Source: Gordonia sp. PDNC005
GTDB taxonomy: Bacteria > Actinomycetota > Actinomycetes > Mycobacteriales > Mycobacteriaceae
Direction of reading: 5' to 3'
Assembly: GCF_016919385.1 (NCBI RefSeq)
Contig: NZ_CP070351.1
Span: 248,001 to 312,000, forward strand
DNA length: 64,000 nt
Positions 34,711 through 44,922 of this stretch are shown here, piece by piece (positions within the stretch are counted from its first letter, which is position 1; every line of letters starts with the position of its first letter). The position numbers were made by a program, and so were the translations under genes. Below the pieces are notes generated by a model. The model made no database searches. It saw only the letters and a list, made by a program, of their open reading frames with translations, and was not told the origin of the DNA.

Positions 34711-34745
34711 CTAGGATGTTAGTAATCCAAGTTGAAGGGAACGGT

Positions 34746-35495
34746 ATGAAGATCGCAGTGATCGGCAACGGATTGATCGGACGACAGCTGGCGACCCGCC
34801 TCGCCGCACGCGGTGTCGACGCCACCGCCTACGGGCGAGACGACGGAATCGACACGACGACGGGTGCGGGTTTGGCGGAGGCGCTCGCCGGCGCCGACGT
34901 GTCGGTCGATCTCACCAATTCGCCGTCGTGGGCGGACGAGGACGTGCTCGCCTTCTTCCGCGACTCGTCGACAAATCTTGTACGGGCAGCCGATGCCGCG
35001 GGAGTCGGCCACCACGTGATCCTGTCGATCGTCGGCGCCGATCGACTCACCGATTCGGGGTACATGCGTGGCAAACTCGCGCAGGAGGCCGCCCTCGAAA
35101 CCGGGACGGTGCCCTACACGATCGTGCGGTCGACGCAGTTCTTCGAATTTGTTCCGGGCATCGCCGATGCTGGAGCCTCCGGCGACGGCGTCCGAGTGAC
35201 CGACGCAGCGCTGCAGCCGCTTGCCTCGTCTGCGGTCGTCGAACGGCTCTCCGACATCGTCGTCGGACCGGCCGCGGACGGTCGGGTGGAGATCGCCGGA
35301 CCCGAACGCATCGGCATCGATCACCTAGTGCGGCGCTACTTCGCGGCCACCGGCGACAGTCGCCGCGTGATCGTGGACCGGGCCGCGGGCTACTTCGGCG
35401 CGCGTTTGGACGACGACGCGCTCACACCTGCACCTTCCGGCGGCGCCTGGCTGTCCGAGCTCACATACGACGATTGGTTGCGCTCTCAAGCCTGA
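34746..35495 (+). CDS. NmrA-like NAD(P)-binding protein
   Basis: A 249-residue atypical SDR. N-terminal motif GNGLIGRQLATRLAARG binds the dinucleotide. It lacks the YxxxK pair, as NmrA-like sensors do, and contains the family blocks HHVILSIVGADRL, YMRGKLAQEAAL and YTIVRSTQFFEF. Such proteins bind NAD(P) and may sense redox state or reduce quinones or aldehydes. ATG at 34746 with AAGGGAA. It is followed after 25 bases by an Rrf2 regulator, similar to the ywnB-ywnA pairing in Bacillus. Confidence 0.8.
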   Translation: MKIAVIGNGLIGRQLATRLAARGVDATAYGRDDGIDTTTGAGLAEALAGADVSVDLTNSPSWADEDVLAFFRDSSTNLVRAADAAGVGHHVILSIVGADRLTDSGYMRGKLAQEAALETGTVPYTIVRSTQFFEFVPGIADAGASGDGVRVTDAALQPLASSAVVERLSDIVVGPAADGRVEIAGPERIGIDHLVRRYFAATGDSRRVIVDRAAGYFGARLDDDALTPAPSGGAWLSELTYDDWLRSQA

Positions 35496-35520
35496 CGAGG
35501 GCTCCGGATAGATTGATGCC

Positions 35521-35982
35521 ATGAAACTGTCGGCAGGCGTCGAGTGGTCTATCCACTGCTGTGTCGTGCTGAGTCAAGCGAACCGGCCGACTCCCGCGGC
35601 GCGGCTCGCCGAACTCCACGGCGTCTCCGCGACGTCGCTCGCCAAACATCTCCAGTCGTTGGCGAAGGCGGGCATCGTGTACCCGGTCGAAGGCCGTGAC
35701 GGCGGCTATGCGTTGACCCGCGCCGCATCCGCCGTCACCGTGCTCGACGTCGTCCAGGCCATCGATGGAGTGCAGCCGGCGTTCCGATGCACCGAGATCC
35801 GGCAGCGGGGAGAGTTGGCCTGCGCGCCCGACGACTGTCGCGCGCCGTGCGGAGTCGCTGCAGTGATGGCGCGCGCGGAGGCGGCCTGGCGAGGAAGTCT
35901 GCAGAGCGTGACCCTGCAGGATCTGGCAGACACCATTGATGTAGACGCGTTGCGTGCGATTCTCGCAAGAACTGGTGAATAA
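35521..35982 (+). CDS. Rrf2 family transcriptional regulator
   Basis: A 153-residue regulator with an N-terminal winged helix (AARLAELHGVSATSLAKHLQSLAKAGIV) and wing GRDGGYALTRAA. A cysteine group, FRC...LAC-x4-C-x3-C, lies after the long helix. It resembles the Fe-S or redox-sensing cluster region of Rrf2 proteins, with spacing unlike the standard C-x8-C-x6-C. It is likely to control its own operon through the palindrome at 34698-34710. Confidence 0.83.
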   Translation: MKLSAGVEWSIHCCVVLSQANRPTPAARLAELHGVSATSLAKHLQSLAKAGIVYPVEGRDGGYALTRAASAVTVLDVVQAIDGVQPAFRCTEIRQRGELACAPDDCRAPCGVAAVMARAEAAWRGSLQSVTLQDLADTIDVDALRAILARTGE

Positions 35983-36014
35983 CTGCTGCTGTACAGCAGA
36001 TATTCACCAGTTCT
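35968..36014. terminator. Strong bidirectional terminator
   Basis: A perfect 14-bp inverted repeat (35968-35981 and 36001-36014) encloses a further CTGCTGTACAGCAG palindrome. The left arm runs into the end of the Rrf2 gene; the right arm is just before the stop of the convergent VOC gene. Confidence 0.8.
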
Positions 36015-36020
36015 CCGCCG

Positions 36021-36803
36021 TCACATGTCAGCGGGTGGCGTGGCGATGCAGATCGCTGCGCCGAGCGGGTCCTTGAAGGACGCGAGAACTCCGAACGGAG
36101 TGTCGTCGGCCGGCATCAGCACGGTGCCCCCGAGTTCGGTGACACGATCGAGTGTCGCGGCGACATCGTCGACGGTGATGTACACCTGCCAGAACGACGG
36201 GTGGTCCTCGCCGAGCATGCCCGCCGCGGCCATGATCCCAGCTTGGGCCTCCCCGTCGATGAGGACCTGCGAGTACTGGTTGGGCCCGCCCTCGGTCCCC
36301 TCTCCGATCTCGACCAGAGACCAACCGAAGACCTTCTCGTAGAACGCTTTGGACGCCGCGTAGTCCATGCTCATCTCGTCGAACCAGTACGGCGCCCCGT
36401 GCTCGCCCATGGTCGCGAAGCCGGTGTGCAGACCCGGCTGCCAGAGACCGAACGCGCCGCCCGCGGGATCGGCGAGGACAGCCATCGACCCGAGGTCGCC
36501 GATCGGCATCTGCGGGGCGAAGACTGTTCCGCCTGCCGACTCGGCGGCTGCGACTGTAGCGGCGAGGTCGTCGGATCGGAAGTACACGGTCCAGACCTCC
36601 GACGGGCTGCCGTCCATCGCCGGGCCGAGGCCCGCGACAGGTTCGCCGTCACGGAGGAAGTTGCGGTACCCGCCGAACTCGGCGGCGGGTTCGTCGGCCG
36701 TCCAGCCGAACAGGGCCGTGTAGAAGCCGGCAGCCCGATCGGGGTCGGACGATGCGAGGTCGAACCAGATGGGCGCTGTGGGGGCGGGCGTGTGAGCAGG
36801 CAT
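36021..36803 (-). CDS. Two-domain VOC protein (CFP32-like)
   Basis: A 260-residue protein with two glyoxalase-fold repeats, each about 120 residues: WFDLASSDPDRAAGFYTALFGW and WFDEMSMDYAASKAFYEKVFGW. The length and repeats match the mycobacterial Rv0577/CFP32 group (glyoxalase-like, implicated in methylglyoxal or oxidoreductive stress). I chose the ATG at 36803 because GAGGAG lies upstream; longer readings run through the divergent intergenic region. Single gene. Confidence 0.82.
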   Translation of the reverse strand: MPAHTPAPTAPIWFDLASSDPDRAAGFYTALFGWTADEPAAEFGGYRNFLRDGEPVAGLGPAMDGSPSEVWTVYFRSDDLAATVAAAESAGGTVFAPQMPIGDLGSMAVLADPAGGAFGLWQPGLHTGFATMGEHGAPYWFDEMSMDYAASKAFYEKVFGWSLVEIGEGTEGGPNQYSQVLIDGEAQAGIMAAAGMLGEDHPSFWQVYITVDDVAATLDRVTELGGTVLMPADDTPFGVLASFKDPLGAAICIATPPADM

Positions 36804-36999
36804 GACGGACTCCTCGTCCAGGGGTGATGGGCACCCTTGATTCTTCGCCCGGTCGGCCGGTATGTCGACTGGTTCGCACATTCGGTTCTCGACGGTTCGG
36901 CAGGCTGCGTCCCACTCGGCGGGACCTGTTGTTGCCGATTCCTTCGGTGCCACAGAGTCTGCAGGTAGGAGTTCGATCGGACGACGGGACGGGTGAACG

Positions 37000-38436
37000 A
37001 TGACGGAGTTCAGTGAACAGTACGACGTGGTGGTGATCGGGTCCGGCGCCGCAGGGTCTGCGGCAGCACTCGAGGCGAAGGCGAACGGCGCGTCCGTGCT
37101 GGTGGTCGAGAAGTCGCCGGAATCGACGGCGGGCGGCAACACGCGAGTGTCCGGCAGCGGATGGTTCGTGAACCGGGACGCCGACCGTGCCGAGGTCTTC
37201 CTGCGCACGTTGAACGGGCCGTTCCCCGTCGCCGACGACGTGGTCGAGGCGTGGGCACAGGCGACGGTCGGACTGTCGGACTGGATGCGTTCGATGGGCG
37301 CCGACGTTGGACGCAGCGGCGACTTCCACACCGAGCCCGAGTATCAGGAGCTCGACGGCAGCGACTGCTACGCCGGTATGGACACGATCGGCGGCCGGAT
37401 GGGCGACGGACTCCTCCACGACTTCCTCCGCCGCGCACTGGACGAACGCGGTGTCGAAGTGCGGTTCGACACTCGCGCGATCGCATTGATCACCGACGGC
37501 GAGGCGGTCGTCGGAGTCGAGGTCGACGGTCCTTCCGGGCGGTCGCGGATCGGCGCAGAGGGCGGTGTGGTGTTGGCGACCGGAGGGTTCTCCGCGAATC
37601 CGCGAATGGTCCGCGACTACCTCCGCGTCGAGGAGCACGTGCTGTGGGGATCACCGGCGTCGACCGGTGACGGCCACGCGATGGCCCAGCAGATCGGTGC
37701 CGATCTGTGGCACATGGACAACATGATGACGATCGCCGGCATTCGCGGCGATGACAAGTTCGGTCATTTCCTCGCGCTGTGGGGCGCGCAGAGTTACTTG
37801 TGGGTCGGCGACGACGGTCGACGCTTCATCGACGAGACCGCAACGCCGAAGCACGGGCACACGGTGCGCAGCGGACGGTACGAGCTGTTCCCGACGAGGG
37901 CGTTCCACTTGATCTTCGATGAGGCCGTCCGCTCCGCCGGACCGCTCAGCCCCACGCCGGACGTGCTGCCGGTGGGCTGGAACATGTTGATGAAGAGCAC
38001 TCGGTGGAGTGCCGACAACAGGGCAGAGATCGAGTCGGGGATGATCGTTCGTGCCGACTCCGTTGCCGAACTGGCGGCCGCGATCGGTCTTGACGCCGAG
38101 GTGCTCGTGCGCAGTGTCGATACGTACAACACTGCGTGCGACGAGGGTGTCGACGACAGTTTCGGCCGTCCGGCGTCGACGCTGGCCGCGGTTCGCCAGG
38201 GCCCCTTCTACGCGCTGCGCGTGACGCCGCTGCTCGGATGGAGCAACGGGGGGCCGCGCCGAGACGGTCGCTCCCGCGTACTGCGGGCCGACGGGTCGGT
38301 GGTCGACGGGCTCTACGCGGCAGGTGAGGTCAGCTCGACGTACAGCTGGCGGAAAGACGGCGGCTTCCACATCGCCGACGCCCTCGCGTTCGGCCGGGTC
38401 TCCGGCCGAGACGCCGCTGCTCGCGCAGCCGACTGA
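37000..38436 (+). CDS. FAD-dependent oxidoreductase of the fumarate reductase/KstD superfamily
   Basis: A 478-residue flavoprotein with N-terminal GSGAAG, the segment AGGNTRVSGSGWF and C-terminal GLYAAGEVSSTYSWRKDGGF. The NTGDG-type loop is STGDGHAM. It lacks the KstD Tyr-x3-Gly signature and the other KstD active-site tyrosines cannot be placed. It is thus probably not a delta1-dehydrogenase. It may be a delta4(5alpha)-dehydrogenase-like or other 3-oxo acid or steroid flavoprotein; I cannot decide. It converges on the small cysteine protein/kshA operon, 15 bp apart. Confidence 0.8.
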   Translation: MTEFSEQYDVVVIGSGAAGSAAALEAKANGASVLVVEKSPESTAGGNTRVSGSGWFVNRDADRAEVFLRTLNGPFPVADDVVEAWAQATVGLSDWMRSMGADVGRSGDFHTEPEYQELDGSDCYAGMDTIGGRMGDGLLHDFLRRALDERGVEVRFDTRAIALITDGEAVVGVEVDGPSGRSRIGAEGGVVLATGGFSANPRMVRDYLRVEEHVLWGSPASTGDGHAMAQQIGADLWHMDNMMTIAGIRGDDKFGHFLALWGAQSYLWVGDDGRRFIDETATPKHGHTVRSGRYELFPTRAFHLIFDEAVRSAGPLSPTPDVLPVGWNMLMKSTRWSADNRAEIESGMIVRADSVAELAAAIGLDAEVLVRSVDTYNTACDEGVDDSFGRPASTLAAVRQGPFYALRVTPLLGWSNGGPRRDGRSRVLRADGSVVDGLYAAGEVSSTYSWRKDGGFHIADALAFGRVSGRDAAARAAD

Positions 38437-38451
38437 CGGCGGGTCGAAGCG

Positions 38452-38826
38452 TCACCAATACCCGTCGGGATCGGTGATCGGCGACTCCTTGGGAATGATC
38501 CCCTCGGAAACGCCGTGGTCGATGCTGGCCGACATGCGCGGGCATGTCGGCAGCATCGCGGGGTTGCCGCCCTCGGCGATGATCGTGGAGATCTCCGAGC
38601 ATCGAGCACGGGCGGCGTCGTTCCACTGGACGCTCGTGTGATGCGGGCTCGTCTTCTTCACGAGCACACACGCGTGACAGGTCCGGCACTCGATCTCCGA
38701 CATCCCGCCTGCAAGATAGTGCTTGCGGTCGCGAGCGGTCGCGTCGGCGATCGACGACAGCCGGGCGGGGTCGTCGGTGTAGTCCGGCGCCTTCGCCCAG
38801 CCGCCGCCGGGTGCCACGGCGGTCAT
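38452..38826 (-). CDS. Small four-cysteine protein coupled to kshA
   Basis: A 124-residue protein: a 41-residue polar N-terminal extension, then a core that aligns gap-free with the protein at 1953-2210. Core cysteines follow C-x2-C-x25-C-x18-C, with shared SPxHTSVQW and PTC. One extra Cys follows the CxxC. Its ATG shares a base with the kshA stop (TGATG), so it is translationally coupled to the Rieske oxygenase. A role in assembling, metallating or feeding electrons to KshA is an attractive guess. An internal Met before SEIEC could be an alternative start. Function unknown. Confidence 0.8.
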   Translation of the reverse strand: MTAVAPGGGWAKAPDYTDDPARLSSIADATARDRKHYLAGGMSEIECRTCHACVLVKKTSPHHTSVQWNDAARARCSEISTIIAEGGNPAMLPTCPRMSASIDHGVSEGIIPKESPITDPDGYW

Positions 38827-39992
38827 CAGACCGACGCGCCCTTGTCGGCTTCGGCGGCCTCGGCTGCCGCCTTCTCGCGCGCCTGGATCTCGAGGTTCTC
38901 CTGAACCTCGATGTTCCAGTTCTCCAAGGCCTTCTCGGTGTCGATCTCGTACTCGAAGCGGCCGACCATCTCGTCGGTCACATCGTCGACGTCGACGTAG
39001 TACTGCTCGTACCAGCGGCGCAGCTGGTACACCGGGCCGTCCTCTTCGACGAGCAGCGGGTTGTCGATGCGGGTCTTGCGCTTCCAGATCTCGACGTCCT
39101 GCATGAAGCCGACCTCAACACCCTGCGTGATCTTCTTCGCCATCTTCGCGCCCTGCTCCGGCGAGAATCCCTCGGGGATCTTCGCCATCACGCCGAACAT
39201 GAGGACGAACGAGTTCGAGTCGATCGGGTAGTGGCAGTTCGTGAGGATGGTCTCGACTGCGTACTCGCCGTAGTACTGGACCATCGGGTTCAGCATGTAA
39301 GACGGTCCGTAGTACGCGGCGATCGACTCGAGGCGGGTGTCGCCGTACGCCGTCGACAACGCGATGTCGGGGCGGCCGTGCGAGTTCATGTACTGCGCGG
39401 CGGTCTGCCCTTCGAAGACGTTCTTGAAGTAGTCCGGCAGGGCGTAGTGCACGTAGAAGAAGTGCGCCATGTCGACCACGTTGTCGATGATCTCGCGGCA
39501 GTTGGAGCCCTCGATGACCAGCTTGTTCCAGGTCCAGCTCGTCCACTGGCCGTCGCCGAATTCGGCGAGCTCGGGGATGATCACGTCCTCCGGCGGCGGA
39601 TTGCCCTCGGGATCGTTGTAGACGAACACCTGGCCGTTGCGGATCATGGTCGGCCAGGTGCGGGTCTTGGCGAGCTTCGGGTGACGCTTGGCGTAGGGGA
39701 CGCCTGCGCAGCGGCCCTTGCCGTTCCACTGCCATCCGTGGAAGGGGCATGCGATGTTGTCGCCGCGAACCTTGCCCTGTGACAGATCGGCGCCCATGTG
39801 GCGGCAGTACGCGTCGAGGCACTTGACCTCGCCGTTGGTGTCGGCCCACACGACGAGCTTGGTGCCGAAGATCTCCAGCGAGTGGGGCTTGCCGTCGGTG
39901 TACTCGTCGACGAGGCCGATGCAGTGCCAGCCGCGGGCGAAGCGGGTGGGCGGGGTGCCGGTGTCGATCTCGCGGATTGCGGTGTCAGTCAT
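38826..39992 (-). CDS. kshA: KshA, 3-ketosteroid 9alpha-hydroxylase oxygenase
   Basis: A 388-residue Rieske oxygenase. [2Fe-2S] ligands are Cys63/His65 and Cys82/His85. Catalytic iron ligands are His177, His182 and Asp299. A C-terminal Ala/Glu/Lys-rich tail follows. It hydroxylates C9 of androstenedione or the 1,4-diene, causing ring B to open. I chose the ATG at 39992 for its GAGGAG RBS. Two KstR boxes lie in the divergent region shared with hsaA. It overlaps the small cysteine protein gene downstream. It differs enough from the copy at 12300-13454 to suggest different steroid preferences. Confidence 0.92.
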   Translation of the reverse strand: MTDTAIREIDTGTPPTRFARGWHCIGLVDEYTDGKPHSLEIFGTKLVVWADTNGEVKCLDAYCRHMGADLSQGKVRGDNIACPFHGWQWNGKGRCAGVPYAKRHPKLAKTRTWPTMIRNGQVFVYNDPEGNPPPEDVIIPELAEFGDGQWTSWTWNKLVIEGSNCREIIDNVVDMAHFFYVHYALPDYFKNVFEGQTAAQYMNSHGRPDIALSTAYGDTRLESIAAYYGPSYMLNPMVQYYGEYAVETILTNCHYPIDSNSFVLMFGVMAKIPEGFSPEQGAKMAKKITQGVEVGFMQDVEIWKRKTRIDNPLLVEEDGPVYQLRRWYEQYYVDVDDVTDEMVGRFEYEIDTEKALENWNIEVQENLEIQAREKAAAEAAEADKGASV

Positions 39993-40044
39993 CTCGTTGC
40001 TCCTCGTCGATGTCTGCTCGTTCAGTGCTCGTATAGATCGATAG

Positions 40045-40080
40045 TAGAACATGTTCCACTCAAAACGAGAACGTGTTCTA
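40045..40080. promoter_or_regulatory. Two KstR boxes in the kshA/hsaA divergent promoter
   Basis: TAGAACATGTTCCA (40045-40058) fits TnnAACnnGTTnnA exactly. GAGAACGTGTTCTA (40067-40080) fits except the first base. One box per direction is a natural arrangement for divergent KstR-controlled operons. Confidence 0.85.
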
Positions 40081-40128
40081 ATATTGGTCATCGACAGGCA
40101 TTCGGCCCGATGGAACAAGGAGAGTCAC

Positions 40129-42266
<2,138 letters not shown>

Positions 42267-42272
42267 CACCCT

Positions 42273-42316
42273 CCCGCTGGGCGGATGACGGACTACCCGC
42301 TCATCCACCCGGCGGG
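42273..42316 (+). terminator. Hairpin with T-rich tail between hsaC and hsaB
   Basis: Arms 42273-42288 and 42301-42316 pair at about 13 of 16 positions and are followed by TCTTCTTTCTTTC. This looks like an intrinsic terminator inside an operon. It may reduce hsaB expression relative to hsaA/hsaC or mark an RNA processing site. Confidence 0.55.
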
Positions 42317-42353
42317 TCTTCTTTCTTTCAGACGACAACACGAAAGAGATCGC

Positions 42354-42929
42354 ATGGCACCGCAATCGCCGTACGGCACCGACGAATTCGATTCCCGACA
42401 GTTCCGGACGGCGATGGGGCAGTTCTGCACCGGCGTCACGGTCATCACGACGCTCGACGCCGACGGCAATCCCGTCGGTTTTGCATGCCAGTCGTTCGCG
42501 GCGTTGTCGCTCGACCCGCCGCTCGTCATCTTCTGTCCGATGAAGACCTCGCGCACGTGGCCGGTCATCGAAGAGCGCGGATCGTTCGTGGTGAACATCC
42601 TGTCGAATCGGCAGCAGGACGTCAGTGCGACGTTCGGCGCTCCCGGCCAGGACAAGTTCTCGAAGATCGAATGGGATCCGTCGCCCGCCGGGCTCCCCGT
42701 TCTGCGGAACAGTCTCACCTGGGTGGAGTGCACGGTCGAGACCGTCAACGACGGCGGCGATCACCACATCGTGATCGGTCGTGCCGACGTCCTCGGCGAG
42801 GTCTTGCAGGACAAGCCGCTGCTGTTCTACCGCGGCGGATACCTGTCCACCGAGCATCCGCGGGTGACACCCGCTCAGGAAGAGCTCGAGAACTTCATCA
42901 CCTGGAACGGCGGGGACACATGGCTGTGA
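42354..42929 (+). CDS. hsaB: HsaB, flavin reductase component
   Basis: A 191-residue flavin reductase-like (FMN-binding split barrel) protein; M. tuberculosis HsaB is 187. Blocks include QFCTGVTVITT, FACQSFAALSLDPPLVIFCP and FVVNILSNRQQDVS, typical of the family. It reduces FMN with NADH and hands it to HsaA. The ATG at 42354 follows GAAAGAGAT. It is the only such reductase in the window and could serve both HsaA-type oxygenases. The next gene begins inside its last codons. Confidence 0.9.
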   Translation: MAPQSPYGTDEFDSRQFRTAMGQFCTGVTVITTLDADGNPVGFACQSFAALSLDPPLVIFCPMKTSRTWPVIEERGSFVVNILSNRQQDVSATFGAPGQDKFSKIEWDPSPAGLPVLRNSLTWVECTVETVNDGGDHHIVIGRADVLGEVLQDKPLLFYRGGYLSTEHPRVTPAQEELENFITWNGGDTWL

Positions 42930-44110
42930 ACGAAACCGTCTCGGTGACCAAGCCGTTCACCGACGCGATCGCCCAGGCCGAGTCGATGGTCGCCTCGGCG
43001 GAGTTCGCCGAGACCGACGCCGACCGCGCCGAGGGGCTCGACTACCTGGCCGGTGGAATCTCGTCGATCCTGCAGCTCGCCCGCTCGCACAGCAGGAGTC
43101 ACCCGTACTTCGTGACGTCGACCGGTCCGTACTCGAAGATGGGCCTGGACAACCCGGACACGCTCTACTACCACGCGACTGTCGAGCCGGACGCCACCTA
43201 CGTGGTGCGTGGAGTTCGTGGCAGCACGGTCGATCTGAGCTTCCAGGTGCTGCGTGGCGACTACACGCCGACGAACGTCCCCGGTGGCGACGACGCGTTC
43301 GACGACCGCCGCATCAACATCGACGACGACGGATCGTTCGAGATCACGTTCGGTCCGGCCCTCGACAGCGCGCCGGACGGATACTTCGTGTTGGGCGACG
43401 GCGCGTCGATGCTCGCGGTGCGTGAGGTGTACGGCGACTGGGCGACCGAGACCAAGGGGTCGGTGACGATCGAGCGCGTCGACACCGTCGGCACCGCGCC
43501 CGAGGAGCCCGACACCGCGAAGGTGGCGCGCCGCTACGCGATCGCCGCGAAGATGCTGACCGCGCGCATCAACACGTGGTTCAACTTTCCGAAGTGGTTC
43601 TACCTCGACGAGCCGGTCAACACGTTCACCGCGCCGCGCACCACACCGGGCGGTCTGTCGACGCAGTACTCCTCCGTCGGGCACTTCGACCTGCCCGCAG
43701 GCAAGGCGATGGTCGTCACTGTCCCGAAGTCGGATGCGCCCTACCAGGGTTTTCAGCTGGGGAGCCTCTGGTACATCTCCCTCGACTACGTCAATCATCA
43801 GACGTCGTTGAACTCGGCGCAGGCGCAGGTCGACCCCGACGGCAACATCCGCCTCGTGATCTCGGCGAACAATCCCGGCGTCGCGAACTGGATCGAGACC
43901 ACCGGCCGCAGGCGTGGCATCCTGCAGTTCCGCTGGCAGCGCACCGATGTGGCGATCGGCCCCGAGCTCGGACCGACGGCGGTGGTCGTCGACGACGCCG
44001 ACGTCGCAGCTCACCTCCCGTTCGCTGACCTGAACCGGATCGACGCGGACGGTTGGGCGCAGCGGATCGCCGTCCGCCAGCGTGCCTTCGCCCGCCGCAT
44101 GCTCGGCTGA
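42920..44110 (+). CDS. DUF1214 domain protein (Rv3531c-like)
   Basis: A 396-residue protein. The C-terminal part (about residues 250-380; FDLPAGKAMVVTVPKSDAPYQGFQLGSLWYISLDY...) is a DUF1214-type beta domain. The N-terminal half contains DNPDTLYYHATVEPDATYVVRGVRG. There is no signal peptide. It corresponds in size and neighbours to M. tuberculosis Rv3531c, a KstR-regulated gene of unknown role. The ATG overlaps the end of hsaB by 10 bases; a GTG two codons later (GTGA overlap) is an alternative start. The genes after it match Rv3530c and Rv3529c. Confidence 0.8.
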   Translation: MAVNETVSVTKPFTDAIAQAESMVASAEFAETDADRAEGLDYLAGGISSILQLARSHSRSHPYFVTSTGPYSKMGLDNPDTLYYHATVEPDATYVVRGVRGSTVDLSFQVLRGDYTPTNVPGGDDAFDDRRINIDDDGSFEITFGPALDSAPDGYFVLGDGASMLAVREVYGDWATETKGSVTIERVDTVGTAPEEPDTAKVARRYAIAAKMLTARINTWFNFPKWFYLDEPVNTFTAPRTTPGGLSTQYSSVGHFDLPAGKAMVVTVPKSDAPYQGFQLGSLWYISLDYVNHQTSLNSAQAQVDPDGNIRLVISANNPGVANWIETTGRRRGILQFRWQRTDVAIGPELGPTAVVVDDADVAAHLPFADLNRIDADGWAQRIAVRQRAFARRMLG

Positions 44111-44142
44111 CCGTAATTTCCGGCCTATCTGAAAGGACCCAC

Positions 44143-44922
44143 ATGTCTCTATTGCAAGACAAAGTCGTCGTAGTCTCCGGAGTCGGGCCGGGTCTCGGTC
44201 GATCGTTGTGCCTACGGGCGGCGACGCACGGAGCTCGAGTGGTCCTCGCCGCACGTACACGGTCCCGCCTGGACGAGGTCGCTGCGCTGGTCCGTGACGC
44301 CGGAGGCGAGGCGCTTGTCGTCCCGACCGACATCACCGACGATGCGGCTGTCGAGTCCCTCGTCGAGGCGGTGACCGCCGAGTACGGCGCCGTCGACGCG
44401 TTGATCAACAATGCGTTCGCGATGCCGTCGATGAAGCCGCTCGCGCGCACCGACTTCGACCAGATCTCGTCGAGCCTGGATCTGACGGTCCTCGGCACGT
44501 TGCGCGTCATCAAGGCGTTCACACCCGCGCTCGAGGCGTCGAAGGGATCGATCGTCAACATCAACTCGATGGTGATCCGGCACTCGGAGCCGCGGTACGG
44601 CAGTTACAAGCTCGCGAAGTCGGCGCTTCTCGCGATGTCGCAGTCGCTGGCCACGGAGCTCGGCCCGAAGGGCATCCGCGTCAACAGCGTCGCTCCCGGC
44701 TACATCTGGGACGACCAGCTCAAGTGGTACTTCGGAGAGATCGCGAAGAAGTACGGGATCACTGCCGAGCAGGTGTACGAGCAGACGGCCTCCAAGAGCG
44801 ACTTGAAGCGACTGCCCGAGCCCGACGAGATCGCGGACGCGGCGGTGTTCCTGGCGTCATCGATGGCGGCCCCGATCACCGGCCACACCTTGGACGTGAA
44901 CTGCGGTGAATACCATGACTGA
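44143..44922 (+). CDS. SDR family oxidoreductase (Rv3530c-like)
   Basis: A 259-residue classical short-chain dehydrogenase. The nucleotide motif is GVGPGLG, an unusual Val-Gly-Pro form. NNAF replaces NNAG, and the catalytic residues are Ser in NINSM and YKLAK. It corresponds to M. tuberculosis Rv3530c by context. RBS AAAGGA. It lies between the DUF1214 gene and a sulfotransferase in the hsa operon, so a hydroxysteroid or side-chain alcohol/ketone substrate is likely. The exact step is unknown. Confidence 0.85.
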   Translation: MSLLQDKVVVVSGVGPGLGRSLCLRAATHGARVVLAARTRSRLDEVAALVRDAGGEALVVPTDITDDAAVESLVEAVTAEYGAVDALINNAFAMPSMKPLARTDFDQISSSLDLTVLGTLRVIKAFTPALEASKGSIVNINSMVIRHSEPRYGSYKLAKSALLAMSQSLATELGPKGIRVNSVAPGYIWDDQLKWYFGEIAKKYGITAEQVYEQTASKSDLKRLPEPDEIADAAVFLASSMAAPITGHTLDVNCGEYHD

